Notes under the pieces: model-generated
What the model was told of the DNA's origin: nothing
Database searches by the model: none
Seen by the model: only the letters and a program-made list of their open reading frames with translations
Assembly (NCBI RefSeq): GCF_014646295.1
Contig: NZ_BMNE01000013.1
Location: 50,543-114,542, forward strand
Source: Nocardia rhizosphaerihabitans
GTDB lineage: Bacteria > Actinomycetota > Actinomycetes > Mycobacteriales > Mycobacteriaceae
Direction: 5' to 3'
DNA length: 64,000 nt
Part shown: positions 51,479 through 59,980 of the stretch, one piece after another
Position numbering within the stretch: the stretch's first letter is position 1
Layout: the number at the start of each line of letters is the position of its first letter
Position numbers and translations under genes: made by a program

Positions 51479-52306
51479 CTACCGCTGACCGGTGCGCGCG
51501 CCGTCCGCACGGGCGACGATCCGGCGAGCCTGGCTCAGGATCGGCGCGTCCACCATCGCACCGTCGACGGCGAAGACTCCTCGCGAGTGCTCCGCCGCGC
51601 CGAGGATGCGTCGCGCCCAGTCGAGTTCGGCAAGGTCGGGGCGGTAGGCGTCGGCGATGACCGAGACCTGCGTGGGATGCAAGGCCACCTTGATGTCGAA
51701 TCCGGACGCGACGGCGTCGGCGGATTCGGCGGCCAGTCCGTCGAGATCGGGGATATCGAGATAGACCCCGTCGACGGCGAGCTTGCCGTGGGCTTTCGCC
51801 GCGAGCAGCGTTGCCGAGCGCAGGTGCTTGGCGACATCGCGATAGGTGCCGCTCGCGTGCCGTGACGAGCTGCCGCCCAGGGCTGCGACAAGGTCTTCGG
51901 CACCCCACATCAGGGCGATCACCGTTGGCGACCGGGCGATGTGGTCGAGCTGCCGAACACCGGCCGGGGTCTCGACCAGCGCGACGATGTCATAGCCGCC
52001 CAATATCGGCGGGATGTCGCCGGTTTCGGCTTTGGGGAGCATGAGTTGGCGGAAGGGCGTGCGCTCGATGACGCCGATGTCCGGTTCGAAATGCGCCGAA
52101 CCGAGCGGGTTCGTCCGGATGATCGTCCGCGCCGGATCCAGTCGGCATTCCCGGACCGACTCGCGCGCAGCGCTTTTCGCGTCCTCGCCGACACCGTCCT
52201 CCAGGTCCAGGATCACCATGTCTGCGCACGCCGCCGCCTTGGCGAACCGCTCGGGCCGGTCCGCCGGACAGAACAGCCACACCGGGCCGGTCGGTTCCGC
52301 ACTCAT
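51479..52306 (-). CDS. HpcH/HpaI-family (CitE-like) CoA lyase
   Basis: A 275-residue CitE-like protein. It has VWLFCPADRPERF, a metal/CoA-binding MVILDLEDGVGEDAKSAAR block (in pieces), TIIRTNPLGS, LMLPKAET, IVALVETPAGV and the C-terminal KVALHPTQVSVI. Such enzymes cleave or form malyl-, citramalyl- or related hydroxyacyl-CoA compounds. I used ATG 52306; the longer frame upstream has a poorly coding-like arginine-rich leader. It is convergent with the flavoenzyme gene, 18 bases away. Confidence 0.85.
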   Translation of the reverse strand: MSAEPTGPVWLFCPADRPERFAKAAACADMVILDLEDGVGEDAKSAARESVRECRLDPARTIIRTNPLGSAHFEPDIGVIERTPFRQLMLPKAETGDIPPILGGYDIVALVETPAGVRQLDHIARSPTVIALMWGAEDLVAALGGSSSRHASGTYRDVAKHLRSATLLAAKAHGKLAVDGVYLDIPDLDGLAAESADAVASGFDIKVALHPTQVSVIADAYRPDLAELDWARRILGAAEHSRGVFAVDGAMVDAPILSQARRIVARADGARTGQR

Positions 52307-52459
52307 CGAACGGCTCCGCTCGCCGTCACCGCGCGGCTGCCCTGTTCGCTTCGTCCCTCGCTGTACGATTTCATGGCACTGACGATAACGCCATTCTCGC
52401 TTGTAGTTCAACATATTTCGACACAGTTGTCTGCCACAGATCCGCCAAGAGCAGATACG

Positions 52460-52597
52460 ATGGAAATGCGATTCTCATCACTTGCCGAGAGATTTGGAAC
52501 GCCTATGACCTCGAATCACGCCGAGTCCCGGCCCCGGAGAACCGTCGTGGCAGGCAGCACGATTCTCGACGTGCCACCGTCGACGGCGCTGGCATGA
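52460..52597 (+). CDS. Possible 45-residue leader ORF before the hypothetical gene
   Basis: ATG 52460 opens a frame MEMRFSSLAERFGTPMTSN... that ends in a TGA overlapping the ATG of the next gene (ATGA). The overlap suggests coupling, but there is no strong ribosome site and no recognisable family. The gap 52307-52459 also contains the divergent promoter region for the CitE-like gene. Confidence 0.3.
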   Translation: MEMRFSSLAERFGTPMTSNHAESRPRRTVVAGSTILDVPPSTALA

Positions 52598-53481
52598 CGA
52601 GCCGTCCCGACCACAGGCTCACCCGATTCGGCCGAGGTCGGCATCGCGGCCACGCGACGGCGAAGGCACCGGGCACCAGGCTGATAGCCGCCGCCCGTGT
52701 CCTGCACGAACTATCGATGCCGCCGGCCGACTCCGGTCAGATCCACCGCAGGCTCAGTGCGATGGAACGCACCGGCAGGCCCGAACCAGCGTGCGGCGAC
52801 CATCGACTGTGCACCCTGGTCGACTACTCGATCGAGCACATGGAGCTCGCGGCCGAGGTCGCTCGGGCCCACGAGGTGATCGCGGTGGTACCCGAGCTGG
52901 CGGAGATCCTGTGGATCGTGTCCGCCTGCGCGTGCCGCCTGGCTGCCGACCTCGCCATTCCCCAGCCACCGCTGGCCGCGGTCGGCATACCCGGACTCGT
53001 TCGCGACGCCGAACACGCGACCGCGCGAATGCTTGCGCGCTGGCGGCGATCCAGCGGCTTCGATACCGCCCAGCGCGAACTCGGACTCGAACTGGAGACG
53101 GTCCTGCGCTCGTTCGAACGAATCCTACGAGCGCTGACGCACGCTGATCACACAGAAACGGACACTATGGGAACACGCACCACCGGCAGCGCGACAGCAC
53201 GCGAAGGGGCACCCCGAACCGCGGATGTCCGGTGGCGGCGGCCCGATGTCGTCGACCCGTCGCCGCGCCCGAATGGACCCGCCCCCCAGGAGAAGCCGCA
53301 GTCACAGGCGGTACACCAGGTACTCGACTTCTTCGAGAAGTGCCCGGACTGCGGCTATCCCGCGGAGGCCACCGAGACGCGGCGCATCTTCGCCGACGGA
53401 CGCACGGACACGACACTGCAGCCGACCTGCGGGCTGCCGTGCGGGTGGCGGGGAGCCCCGCGCGAGAACCGCGGCCGCTGA
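52594..53481 (+). CDS. Hypothetical protein with C-terminal zinc-ribbon-like motif
   Basis: A 295-residue protein I do not recognise. Residues about 30-190 look all-helical (for example STLVDYSIEHMELAAEVARAHEV-like amphipathic stretches around LCTLVDYSIEHME). A low-complexity linker rich in Arg, Pro and Thr spans about 190-235. The end has CPDCGYPAEATETRRIF and CGLPCGWRG, two Cys pairs spaced like a small zinc ribbon. The arrangement suggests nucleic-acid or protein binding, with no assigned function. The linker could also mean two separate genes, with a second start near 53167. A strong terminator follows. Confidence 0.6.
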   Translation: MTSRPDHRLTRFGRGRHRGHATAKAPGTRLIAAARVLHELSMPPADSGQIHRRLSAMERTGRPEPACGDHRLCTLVDYSIEHMELAAEVARAHEVIAVVPELAEILWIVSACACRLAADLAIPQPPLAAVGIPGLVRDAEHATARMLARWRRSSGFDTAQRELGLELETVLRSFERILRALTHADHTETDTMGTRTTGSATAREGAPRTADVRWRRPDVVDPSPRPNGPAPQEKPQSQAVHQVLDFFEKCPDCGYPAEATETRRIFADGRTDTTLQPTCGLPCGWRGAPRENRGR

Positions 53482-53484
53482 GCT

Positions 53485-53517
53485 GTCGGCGCCGGGATGA
53501 GCCCGCCCGGTGCCGAC
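53485..53517. terminator. Bidirectional hairpin terminator
   Basis: GTCGGCGCCGGG pairs with CCCGGTGCCGAC over 12 bp (one G-T pair), closing a 9-base loop. It lies exactly between the convergent hypothetical gene and the DUF427 gene. Confidence 0.75.
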
Positions 53518-53520
53518 CGC

Positions 53521-53913
53521 TCAGCGCCCGCTGACGGCAGGGGTGGCGGCACCGACGCGCAGTGTCACCTGATCCTGGAAGAATGCCACGTGCCCGTGCA
53601 GCCGAGCGACCTGCGGGGCCGGGTCCTCGTAGCTCCACACCAGTGGCTCGTCGCCATCGCCATCGAAGCGCCAGTAGGTGGCTTCGCCTTTGAACGGGCA
53701 AAGACTGCTGTATTCCTGAGCCTTGCGCAGCGAGACCTCGACATCGGCGCGTGGCAGGTAGAAGACGAGTCCGTGGTCCTGCTCGTCGACCAGGAGCGCC
53801 CGCACCGAATCCGCTACCAGCAGCTCACCCACATGGACAGTGACGCGGTTGCGGCGGGCGTGGATGTCTATCCGGTAGTCGGGGCGGGTCACGAATCCTG
53901 GGTAGTCGGTCAT
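53521..53913 (-). CDS. DUF427 domain protein
   Basis: A 130-residue single-domain DUF427 protein with the family blocks VTVHVGELLVADS, YLPRADVEVSLRKAQ and CPFKGEATYWRF. These proteins are small beta-rich folds of unclear biochemical role. AGGAGG stands six bases before the ATG. It lies 13 bases after the stop of the upstream thioesterase gene in the same direction, so the two form an operon. Confidence 0.87.
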   Translation of the reverse strand: MTDYPGFVTRPDYRIDIHARRNRVTVHVGELLVADSVRALLVDEQDHGLVFYLPRADVEVSLRKAQEYSSLCPFKGEATYWRFDGDGDEPLVWSYEDPAPQVARLHGHVAFFQDQVTLRVGAATPAVSGR

Positions 53914-53926
53914 CGAAATCCTCCTG

Positions 53927-54808
53927 TCACAGCCTCGCAGGCACAGGTAACGCGGCCTCGTCGGCACGTGGCCTGCGGATCATGGCCTCCTGGGTGAACG
54001 AGGCGAGCAATCGCCCGCTCTCGGTGTGCACCAGTCCGCGAACGCACGACATTCCGGCGCCGATCTGGATGCTCTCATGGGTGTACAGCAGCCATCCCGC
54101 CCACTCGACCGGCTCGTGGAACCGCACCGAGACGGTCATGACCGCGGTGGACAGAATGTGGTGTGCCTGCGCGGTGCCGATCCCGGGATGTGCTCGCAAG
54201 GTGGTTGACACCGACAAGTGCCCGGTGAAGTGGGCCAACAGCGCCTTACCCAGATCGTCGCGTTCGGGGACCGGGTCGTAGTGCAGCCATGCGTGCAGTT
54301 CCGGCGGACCGACTTCGTCGGGGTCGTTCACATCGGCCACCCCGACGATGCGCAGATCACGACCGATCATGGGCATATTCGCCGGCAGCGCGGCCGTTGG
54401 CCCCGGCACCTCGGGGCGCGGAATATGTCGGCGCACAAGGTCTTCGGTCGGCGCATCGGCCAGCACCGACACGGTGGCGCACCGTCGACCCGCCTGCTCC
54501 ACAGCAACCACGGTGCTCGCCATGGAACGGCCGCAGTGCGTCACATCCACGGTGAAACGCACCGGTGCTGTTGCATCGACCGCGCGGCTGAACACCGCAT
54601 GTGCGGATCGAACAACCTTGTCCGGCAGCGTCTTCGCGGTAGCGACCAGAGCCTGCGCCAGCAGCTGAGTACCGTCGACAACCTGTCGCGCGCCGCCGTC
54701 GCTGACGCCGACGAAGCCGCTCGGACCGTCGGGCTCGACATCGAAGATTCGCAACATCTCCGATACCGATGACATCGCCGAATTCTGCCGATTCTGTGTG
54801 GTCGTCAT
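53927..54808 (-). CDS. Acyl-CoA thioesterase, TesB-like double hotdog
   Basis: A 293-residue protein with two hotdog halves: an N-terminal half including VVDGTQLLAQALVAT and VVRSAHAVFSRAVDATAPV, and a C-terminal half with LAHFTGHLSVSTTLR, PVEWAGWLLYTHES and GRLLASFTQEAMIR. TesB enzymes hydrolyse medium or branched acyl-CoAs. I used ATG 54808, behind GGAGGTCAG; a longer frame exists but lacks a ribosome site. It is divergent from a second TesB-like gene at 54914, with an operator-like repeat between. Confidence 0.85.
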   Translation of the reverse strand: MTTTQNRQNSAMSSVSEMLRIFDVEPDGPSGFVGVSDGGARQVVDGTQLLAQALVATAKTLPDKVVRSAHAVFSRAVDATAPVRFTVDVTHCGRSMASTVVAVEQAGRRCATVSVLADAPTEDLVRRHIPRPEVPGPTAALPANMPMIGRDLRIVGVADVNDPDEVGPPELHAWLHYDPVPERDDLGKALLAHFTGHLSVSTTLRAHPGIGTAQAHHILSTAVMTVSVRFHEPVEWAGWLLYTHESIQIGAGMSCVRGLVHTESGRLLASFTQEAMIRRPRADEAALPVPARL

Positions 54809-54876
54809 CTGACCTCCGTCGCCCCAGAGTCCCCTCGCCGCGACATCCAGGTCGCCACGCAACCTTCGAGAGGGAC

Positions 54877-54895
54877 ATTCTCTTCATACGAGAAT
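54877..54895. promoter_or_regulatory. Inverted repeat ATTCTC-N7-GAGAAT between the two thioesterase genes
   Basis: ATTCTC (54877-54882) and GAGAAT (54890-54895) are perfect arms with a 7-base spacer. Exactly the same arms and spacing occur at 57714-57732 in the other divergent promoter of this cluster. The adjoining TATATTACACT is AT-rich and promoter-like. It is probably the operator of a common regulator that is not encoded close by. Confidence 0.6.
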
Positions 54896-54913
54896 CTATA
54901 TTACACTGACACC

Positions 54914-55723
54914 ATGCCCGACATGTGGAACGACCTGCTCGCGTGCCTGGAATTGAAGCCGGCGGCGAGCACAGACACCATGGCCTACGAGGCCGTGAAC
55001 CAGAACCTGCCCTACCACCGGGTCTTCGGCGGTCAGATCCTGGGACAGCTGGTGGTGGCCGCCCGGCGCGTCGTCCCCGAGAAGAGCGTGAAGTCACTGC
55101 ACACGGTTTTCACCCGGGAGGGACGGTCGGACACACCTATTCGGTACCAGGTGAGCGTCCAGCACGAAGGCCGTTCCTTCGCCACCGCCACCTTGCTCGC
55201 CTACCAGTCCGATCAGGTGATCGCGACCGCCGTCGCATCGCTGCACACTCCAGAGGGCGGCGGGCCTCAGCGCCAAAGCCTGCCCGCCGTCGACGAACCA
55301 CTCGGCCCAGAGCACGAGGTGTCGTTTCCCTTGTTGCCGTGGGAAGCGCGCTCCACCGACGACCTCGACGCCACCTCGGCCGGTCCGCCCATCTACACGA
55401 TGTGGATGCGCACACCACCTGTCGCACCGGAACTCGGCGCCCCCCTGACCGCCTACGCCACCGATCTGACCCTGATCGGCACAGCACTGCGACCCGAGGA
55501 CGGGATCAGCCACACCGGCAACGGAACCCGGTTCCTGTCCGCGGTTACCTCCCACACGCTGTGGTTCCACCGGCCGGTTCGCAGCGATGCCTGGCAGGTG
55601 CTGCGTCAACACAGCCCGATCCTGGCCGAAGGCCGTATTTTCGGCCGCGGCGACGTGCTCACCGAGAACGGCGAGCTGGTGGCGTCTTTCGCACAGGAGG
55701 CAATGTTGCGGATGCGCCCGTGA
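54914..55723 (+). CDS. Acyl-CoA thioesterase II (TesB) family protein
   Basis: A 269-residue double-hotdog thioesterase, closer to canonical TesB than its neighbour. It has HRVFGGQILGQLVVAA, VKSLHTVFTREGRSDTPI, GRSFATATLLAYQ and the C-terminal HSPILAEGRIFGRGDVLTENGELVASFAQEAMLR (in pieces). It releases free acid and CoA from acyl-CoA. It may also act on CoA-bound intermediates produced by the ligase at 56114-57640. A very strong hairpin terminates it. Confidence 0.9.
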   Translation: MPDMWNDLLACLELKPAASTDTMAYEAVNQNLPYHRVFGGQILGQLVVAARRVVPEKSVKSLHTVFTREGRSDTPIRYQVSVQHEGRSFATATLLAYQSDQVIATAVASLHTPEGGGPQRQSLPAVDEPLGPEHEVSFPLLPWEARSTDDLDATSAGPPIYTMWMRTPPVAPELGAPLTAYATDLTLIGTALRPEDGISHTGNGTRFLSAVTSHTLWFHRPVRSDAWQVLRQHSPILAEGRIFGRGDVLTENGELVASFAQEAMLRMRP

Positions 55724-55741
55724 CACACGTGCGCACAGCGG

Positions 55742-55777
55742 ACCGGGCCGTCGACACCATCGTGTCGGCGGCCCGGT
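55742..55777. terminator. Strong bidirectional hairpin terminator
   Basis: ACCGGGCCGTCGACAC pairs with GTGTCGGCGGCCCGGT over 16 bp (one G-T pair) around a CATC loop. It sits between the convergent TesB gene and the small hypothetical gene, so it can serve both directions. Confidence 0.85.
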
Positions 55778-55790
55778 TGCCCTTGCAGGG

Positions 55791-56090
55791 TCAATCGCTT
55801 GCCGGTAGCGGTGCGGCACCTTTCAAAGCCAGCGGCTCGGTGCCTACGCTGAGTGTGCCCGCGCCCGCCTTTGTCACGAGAATCTCGGCACCGGACTCGT
55901 CGACGTAGCGCTTACCCAGCACATTCCCGTCGGCGAATTTCGGGTCGGGCACACCGTCGGCCCGCGCACCGTCGATTGGGACCATCGGAACTCCACCGGC
56001 CCGCAAATCGTCGAGACTGCTGCCCGCTTTCACCACGATGACTTCGGTGTCACACACCTGGCTGCGCAGTCGCGCACCGTTGTTGACCAT
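55791..56090 (-). CDS. Small conserved hypothetical protein downstream of the acyl-CoA ligase
   Basis: A 99-residue protein without signal or membrane segment. It has RLRSQVCDTEVIVVKAG, LDDLRAGGVPMVPI and a C-terminal YVDESGAEILVTKAGAGTLSVG. Similar small proteins accompany acyl-CoA synthetase genes in actinobacteria as far as I recall, but no function is known to me. I used ATG 56090, ten bases after GGAG; GTG 56096 is the alternative. It begins 24 bases after the ligase stop and is likely cotranscribed with it. Confidence 0.7.
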   Translation of the reverse strand: MVNNGARLRSQVCDTEVIVVKAGSSLDDLRAGGVPMVPIDGARADGVPDPKFADGNVLGKRYVDESGAEILVTKAGAGTLSVGTEPLALKGAAPLPASD

Positions 56091-56113
56091 TGGCACTGTT
56101 CTCCTTTTTGTGG

Positions 56114-57640
56114 CTATCTACCCGCGGTGCCGCCGGGCACCGGTTGCGAGCTGTACTCCGCGACCAAGTCGCGCCGCAGGATCTTCCCGGTCGGCGTCGC
56201 CGGCAGCGTGGTCCGGAAAACGACCCGGTCCGGGGTGCGCGAGCCACGCAGGCTCGCGCGGACGAACCCACGCAATTCCTCCGGGTCCGGCTCGCGGTCC
56301 CCGTCCGGCACCACCACCGCGACGATGATCTGACCCCATTGCGGATCATCGATCCCGATGACGGCGACCTCGCGCACCTGGGGGTGCTCTACCAGCACGT
56401 CCTCGATTTCGGCGGGTGCGATGTTCTCCCCGCCGCGGATGATGGTGTCGTCGGAGCGCCCCCCGATATACAGGAATCCGTCGACGTCGAGTTCGGCCAC
56501 ATCCTTGGTCGCGAACCAGCCGTGCGCGTCGAGAACTGATCCGATTCCGGTGTAACGACCCGACACCTGCGGCCCGCGCACGTAGAGCTCACCCGTCGCA
56601 CCCGCTGGTAGCACGGTGCCGCTCGCGTCGCGGATCTGCAGCTCGATACCGGGGACCGGGGTGCCGACCGAACCCAGCCTGCGCGCCACCGCCGGATCGT
56701 CGGAAGTCATGGCGGCGCGGTGCTCGTCCGGCCCGAGAACAGCGACGGTGGAACTGGTTTCGGTCAGGCCGTAGGCGTTGACGAAACCGACCTCGGGCAG
56801 CAGGTGCAGCGCTGAACGCAACAGCGGCAGGGCAACCTTGGAGCCACCGTAGGCGAGAGTCTGCAGAGACGGCAGCGTCGCGCCGGTGCGTTGCAGCTCG
56901 GCGACGATGCGGGCGAGCATCGTCGGCACGACGGTTGCCGTGGTGACCGACTCGCGGGTGACCACGGCGATCCATTCGGCCGCGTCGAACGCGCGCAGGT
57001 ACACCACTTTTCGTCCGGCGTACAGGTGTGACATCGCCGCACCGATACCAGCGATGTGATAAGGCGGCACGCACACCAGCGCGGCGTCCTGCGTTGCGGC
57101 GGAATCGAATTCGATCGTGCGGGTGATGTAGCTGACCAGGTTGTTGTGCGTGAGTTCGACTGCTTTCGGCGTCGAAGTGGTGCCGGAGGTGAACAGCACG
57201 ACCGCGACCTGTTCCGGGTCTACTGCCACCGAGACCGGCTCGGCCACAGCGGCCTGTTCCAGGAATTCCACCGAACGCACAACGGCCACACCGGAACCCG
57301 ACACTTCGCGCGCGACGATCTCGTGGAACTCGTCATCGCAGACGAGCAGCGGGGTGTCAAGTCGTGCGATGAGCGCACCGAGGGCATCGGCACCGAGCCG
57401 ATAGTTCAGCGGCGTGAAGGGCACCGAAGCTTCCGCGGCGGCGAAAAGCAACAGCGGCAACAGATGCCCGCCGGTCCCCACATAGACGAGGCTGCGGGCG
57501 CCAGAGCCGGCCAGCACGCCGGACCCGCCCTGTGCCAGCGCCTTCAGCTCGGCCACGGTCCAGCGCACCTGTCCGCAGACCACCGCCCGCCGGTCCGGGT
57601 TGCTCGATGCCGCCATGTCCAGCAGCAGCGAAATGCTCAT
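56114..57640 (-). CDS. AMP-dependent acyl-CoA synthetase (ligase)
   Basis: A 508-residue ANL-superfamily enzyme. It has the P-loop-like motif LFTSGTTSTPKAVELTH, the substrate-pocket motif NAYGLTETSS, the A7/A8 region GWFATKDVAELDVDGFLYIGGRSDD and the catalytic lysine in PTGKILRRDL. It activates a carboxylic acid with ATP and CoA. The start ATG 57640 follows GGAGAGGG. Convergent to the TesB gene and divergent from a crotonase gene, it is part of an acyl-CoA pathway; the acid could be aromatic, alicyclic or fatty. Confidence 0.9.
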   Translation of the reverse strand: MSISLLLDMAASSNPDRRAVVCGQVRWTVAELKALAQGGSGVLAGSGARSLVYVGTGGHLLPLLLFAAAEASVPFTPLNYRLGADALGALIARLDTPLLVCDDEFHEIVAREVSGSGVAVVRSVEFLEQAAVAEPVSVAVDPEQVAVVLFTSGTTSTPKAVELTHNNLVSYITRTIEFDSAATQDAALVCVPPYHIAGIGAAMSHLYAGRKVVYLRAFDAAEWIAVVTRESVTTATVVPTMLARIVAELQRTGATLPSLQTLAYGGSKVALPLLRSALHLLPEVGFVNAYGLTETSSTVAVLGPDEHRAAMTSDDPAVARRLGSVGTPVPGIELQIRDASGTVLPAGATGELYVRGPQVSGRYTGIGSVLDAHGWFATKDVAELDVDGFLYIGGRSDDTIIRGGENIAPAEIEDVLVEHPQVREVAVIGIDDPQWGQIIVAVVVPDGDREPDPEELRGFVRASLRGSRTPDRVVFRTTLPATPTGKILRRDLVAEYSSQPVPGGTAGR

Positions 57641-57713
57641 GTCGCGCCCTCTCCACCCGCACCGGTCGACGGCGCGCTGAGGTCCGTCCATGCAACCGTT
57701 GCCGTTATATTGC

Positions 57714-57732
57714 ATTCTCCGTGGATGAGAAT
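57714..57732. promoter_or_regulatory. Inverted repeat ATTCTC-N7-GAGAAT between ligase and crotonase genes
   Basis: ATTCTC (57714-57719) and GAGAAT (57727-57732) have the same arms and 7-base spacing as the site at 54877-54895. It lies in the divergent promoter region and is probably bound by the same regulator. Confidence 0.6.
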
Positions 57733-57780
57733 AACATATTCAACGACAGTGACTGCGAGCTGAAGGGGCGGATAAGACCC

Positions 57781-58782
57781 GTGATCCGTGTGGTCGATGC
57801 GCTAGCCGAGCCAGATTTCGATGCCACGGCGACGCCTCCGGGAGTTGTCATCGCGGTGGCCGACGATCCCGCAGCTGCTGGCGGCGCATACTGGCTCGAC
57901 CACGCCACACTGACCCTGACCACGAAGCCCTCGCTCGACCCGCGGGTGGTGACCGTGCCATCGGTCTCCGACGCGCTCGACCGAATCGACCGTCAGTGCA
58001 CCGACCGCCCGCTGGCCGCGGCTGTCTGCGACGACGTGCTGCGTGCCGGGCGGCCTGGAGCGGGCTTCGACCAGGGTCTGCTCATCGAATCGCTGGCGTA
58101 CTCCACCCTGCAGGGCGGGCCGGAGTTCGCCGCCTGGCTCCGCGAGCGCGCGACGAAGAGCAGTGCACCCCAGTCCGGTGAACCGCTCGTGATCCGCCGC
58201 GACGGGCAGACGCTGCACATCGGCTTCGATCGACCGCACCGGCACAACGCTTTCGACGATCGGACGCGCGCCGCGCTGCTCGACGCGCTGGCCGTTGCCC
58301 GCTGGGATGAATCGATCTGCGCGGTCGAACTCACAGGCAGCGGACCCACGTTCTGCAGCGGTGGCGATCTCGCCGAATTCGGGACCTTCACCGATGTGGC
58401 AAGCGCCCATTTGGCTCGCACGAGATACAGCCCGGCACGTGCGCTGCACGCGCTCGCACAGCGTCTCGGGCCGAATCTTCGGGCCCGTATCCACGGCCGC
58501 ACAACGGGCAGCGGACTCGAGATGGCCGCCTTCTGCGGCACTGTAAGCGCTCACCCCGACACGGTTGTCGGGCTGCCCGAACTCCGGCTCGGGTTGATCC
58601 CCGGCGCGGGCGGCACAGTGAGCGTGCCGCGCCGGATCGGTCGCTGGCGCACCGCGTACATGGTGCTCAGCGGGAGCGTGATCGACGCACCCACCGCGCT
58701 GGACTGGGGGCTGGTGGACGAGATCATCGACCCCGGCAGCGCCACGCCACCGTCGGCAGCGCGCTCCAGCGCAACGCAGTGA
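57781..58782 (+). CDS. Enoyl-CoA hydratase/isomerase (crotonase) family protein
   Basis: A 333-residue protein. The crotonase domain occupies residues about 135-320: FDRPHRHNAFDDRTRAALLDAL, GSGPTFCSGGDLAEFG (oxyanion hole) and the catalytic-loop region PELRLGLIPGAGGTVSVPRRIG (in pieces). The first 130 residues are an extra N-terminal region, ending YSTLQGGPEFAAWL, unlike ordinary crotonases. I chose GTG 57781, preceded by AAGGGGCGG; an in-frame GTG at 57721 lies within the operator repeat. GTGA couples it to the next gene. Confidence 0.85.
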   Translation: MIRVVDALAEPDFDATATPPGVVIAVADDPAAAGGAYWLDHATLTLTTKPSLDPRVVTVPSVSDALDRIDRQCTDRPLAAAVCDDVLRAGRPGAGFDQGLLIESLAYSTLQGGPEFAAWLRERATKSSAPQSGEPLVIRRDGQTLHIGFDRPHRHNAFDDRTRAALLDALAVARWDESICAVELTGSGPTFCSGGDLAEFGTFTDVASAHLARTRYSPARALHALAQRLGPNLRARIHGRTTGSGLEMAAFCGTVSAHPDTVVGLPELRLGLIPGAGGTVSVPRRIGRWRTAYMVLSGSVIDAPTALDWGLVDEIIDPGSATPPSAARSSATQ

Positions 58783-59945
58783 CGGCCACCGATTGGGCGG
58801 CTTGTGGCGCTCTGTGGCTGACCGGTGACCCCGACGAGGCGCCAGACCAGAGCCGCTCTGGAATTCTCGCCCGTGCCCGCGCGGTCGCCGACGCGTTCAC
58901 CGCGCACACCGGGGTCCCGATCGACGTGGGGACCGAACTGACCGGGCGAGCCGCGTTACTCGGGTTGTCGCGCCGAGGGCGGGTCTCCGCGGGCGGCGCC
59001 ACGCGGCTGATCGCGACCCGGGACGGGTGGTGTGCGCTCACCCTGGCCCGAGACGTCGACCGGGAGGCGATTCCCGCGCTGCTCGAGACCGCCACGGTGT
59101 CGGCACCTTGGACGGCGATTGCCGAATGGGCCGCGAACATTTCCGCGGCGGAGGTCACAGCGCGCGCCCGCTTGCTCGGTCTGCCCGTGGCGGCACTCGG
59201 TGAGCAGGAACCCGCCGCGCCGGTCGTTCGGCAGATAGGGCCTGTCGGACCACCGCGGAGCCCATCCGGTTGTCTCGTGGTCGACCTGTCCTCGATGTGG
59301 GCTGGCCCGTTGTGCGGCAGGCTTTTGATGGAAGCGGGCGCGACCGTCGTCAAGGTCGAAAGCCCTTACCGCCCGGACGGCACCCGCCGCACACCGCGAT
59401 TCTTCGACTGGATGAACGCTGGAAAGCTTTGCTATTCAGTCGATTTCGATGATACCGAGGCGCTGCGCACCTTGCTCGCTCGTGCCGACGTGGTCCTGGA
59501 GTCCTCGCGGCCGACGGCATTGGCCCGGCGCGGACTCGGCCCCGACCTACCCGCTAGGCGGGGCCGGGTGTGGGCGCGGATCACCGCCCACGGCAGCGGA
59601 ATCGGCGCGAACTGGACCGGATTCGGCGATGACGCCGCAGTCGCGGGCGGACTGGTCGGCATCGCCGAGGGCGGTCCCTACTTCTGCGCGGACGCGATTG
59701 CCGATCCGCTCACCGGACTGGAGGCGGCCCGGTCGGTCGCCGATGCGCTTGCCCGCGGCGGCGGTGAACTTGTCGAGGTGTCGTTGAGTGCTGTCGCGGC
59801 GGAGTATGCCGCGCTGCCACCGACTCCCGCACTCCCCTGCTTCGTCGCCGTGCGACCCGCTCGGCCCCGGATCACCGAGCGTGCCTCGGCGCTGGGCGCG
59901 GACCGAGACGCGGTCCACGCACTCGCACCAGTTCTGGTTCAGTGA
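58779..59945 (+). CDS. CaiB/BaiF-family (class III) CoA-transferase
   Basis: A 388-residue protein with an N-terminal region of about 150 residues and then a CaiB/BaiF core: VVDLSSMWAGPLCGRLLMEAGATVVKVESP and GADVVLES-type RADVVLESSRP. The usual aspartate in the DLxxxxG catalytic helix is not obvious. The second domain is shortened: family members usually have about 400 residues of core alone, so this one appears rearranged. It presumably moves CoA between acids of the same pathway. Its GTG start overlaps the crotonase stop. Confidence 0.75.
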   Translation: MTATDWAACGALWLTGDPDEAPDQSRSGILARARAVADAFTAHTGVPIDVGTELTGRAALLGLSRRGRVSAGGATRLIATRDGWCALTLARDVDREAIPALLETATVSAPWTAIAEWAANISAAEVTARARLLGLPVAALGEQEPAAPVVRQIGPVGPPRSPSGCLVVDLSSMWAGPLCGRLLMEAGATVVKVESPYRPDGTRRTPRFFDWMNAGKLCYSVDFDDTEALRTLLARADVVLESSRPTALARRGLGPDLPARRGRVWARITAHGSGIGANWTGFGDDAAVAGGLVGIAEGGPYFCADAIADPLTGLEAARSVADALARGGGELVEVSLSAVAAEYAALPPTPALPCFVAVRPARPRITERASALGADRDAVHALAPVLVQ

Positions 59946-59951
59946 GGCCGA

Positions 59952-59980
59952 TGCCGGGTGCTCATTGGAGACGCCCGGCA
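59952..59980. terminator. Hairpin at the convergent end of the CoA-transferase and DUF3558 genes
   Basis: TGCCGGG (59952-59958) pairs with CCCGGCA (59974-59980) across a 15-base loop. It overlaps the last codons of the DUF3558 gene and lies seven bases after the CoA-transferase stop. There is no T-tract. Confidence 0.45.

Noticed and set aside
52307..52414. Longer start for the CitE-like protein
   Set aside because: The extra residues are arginine-rich and unlike the family, which begins close to the VWLFCPADRPERF block.
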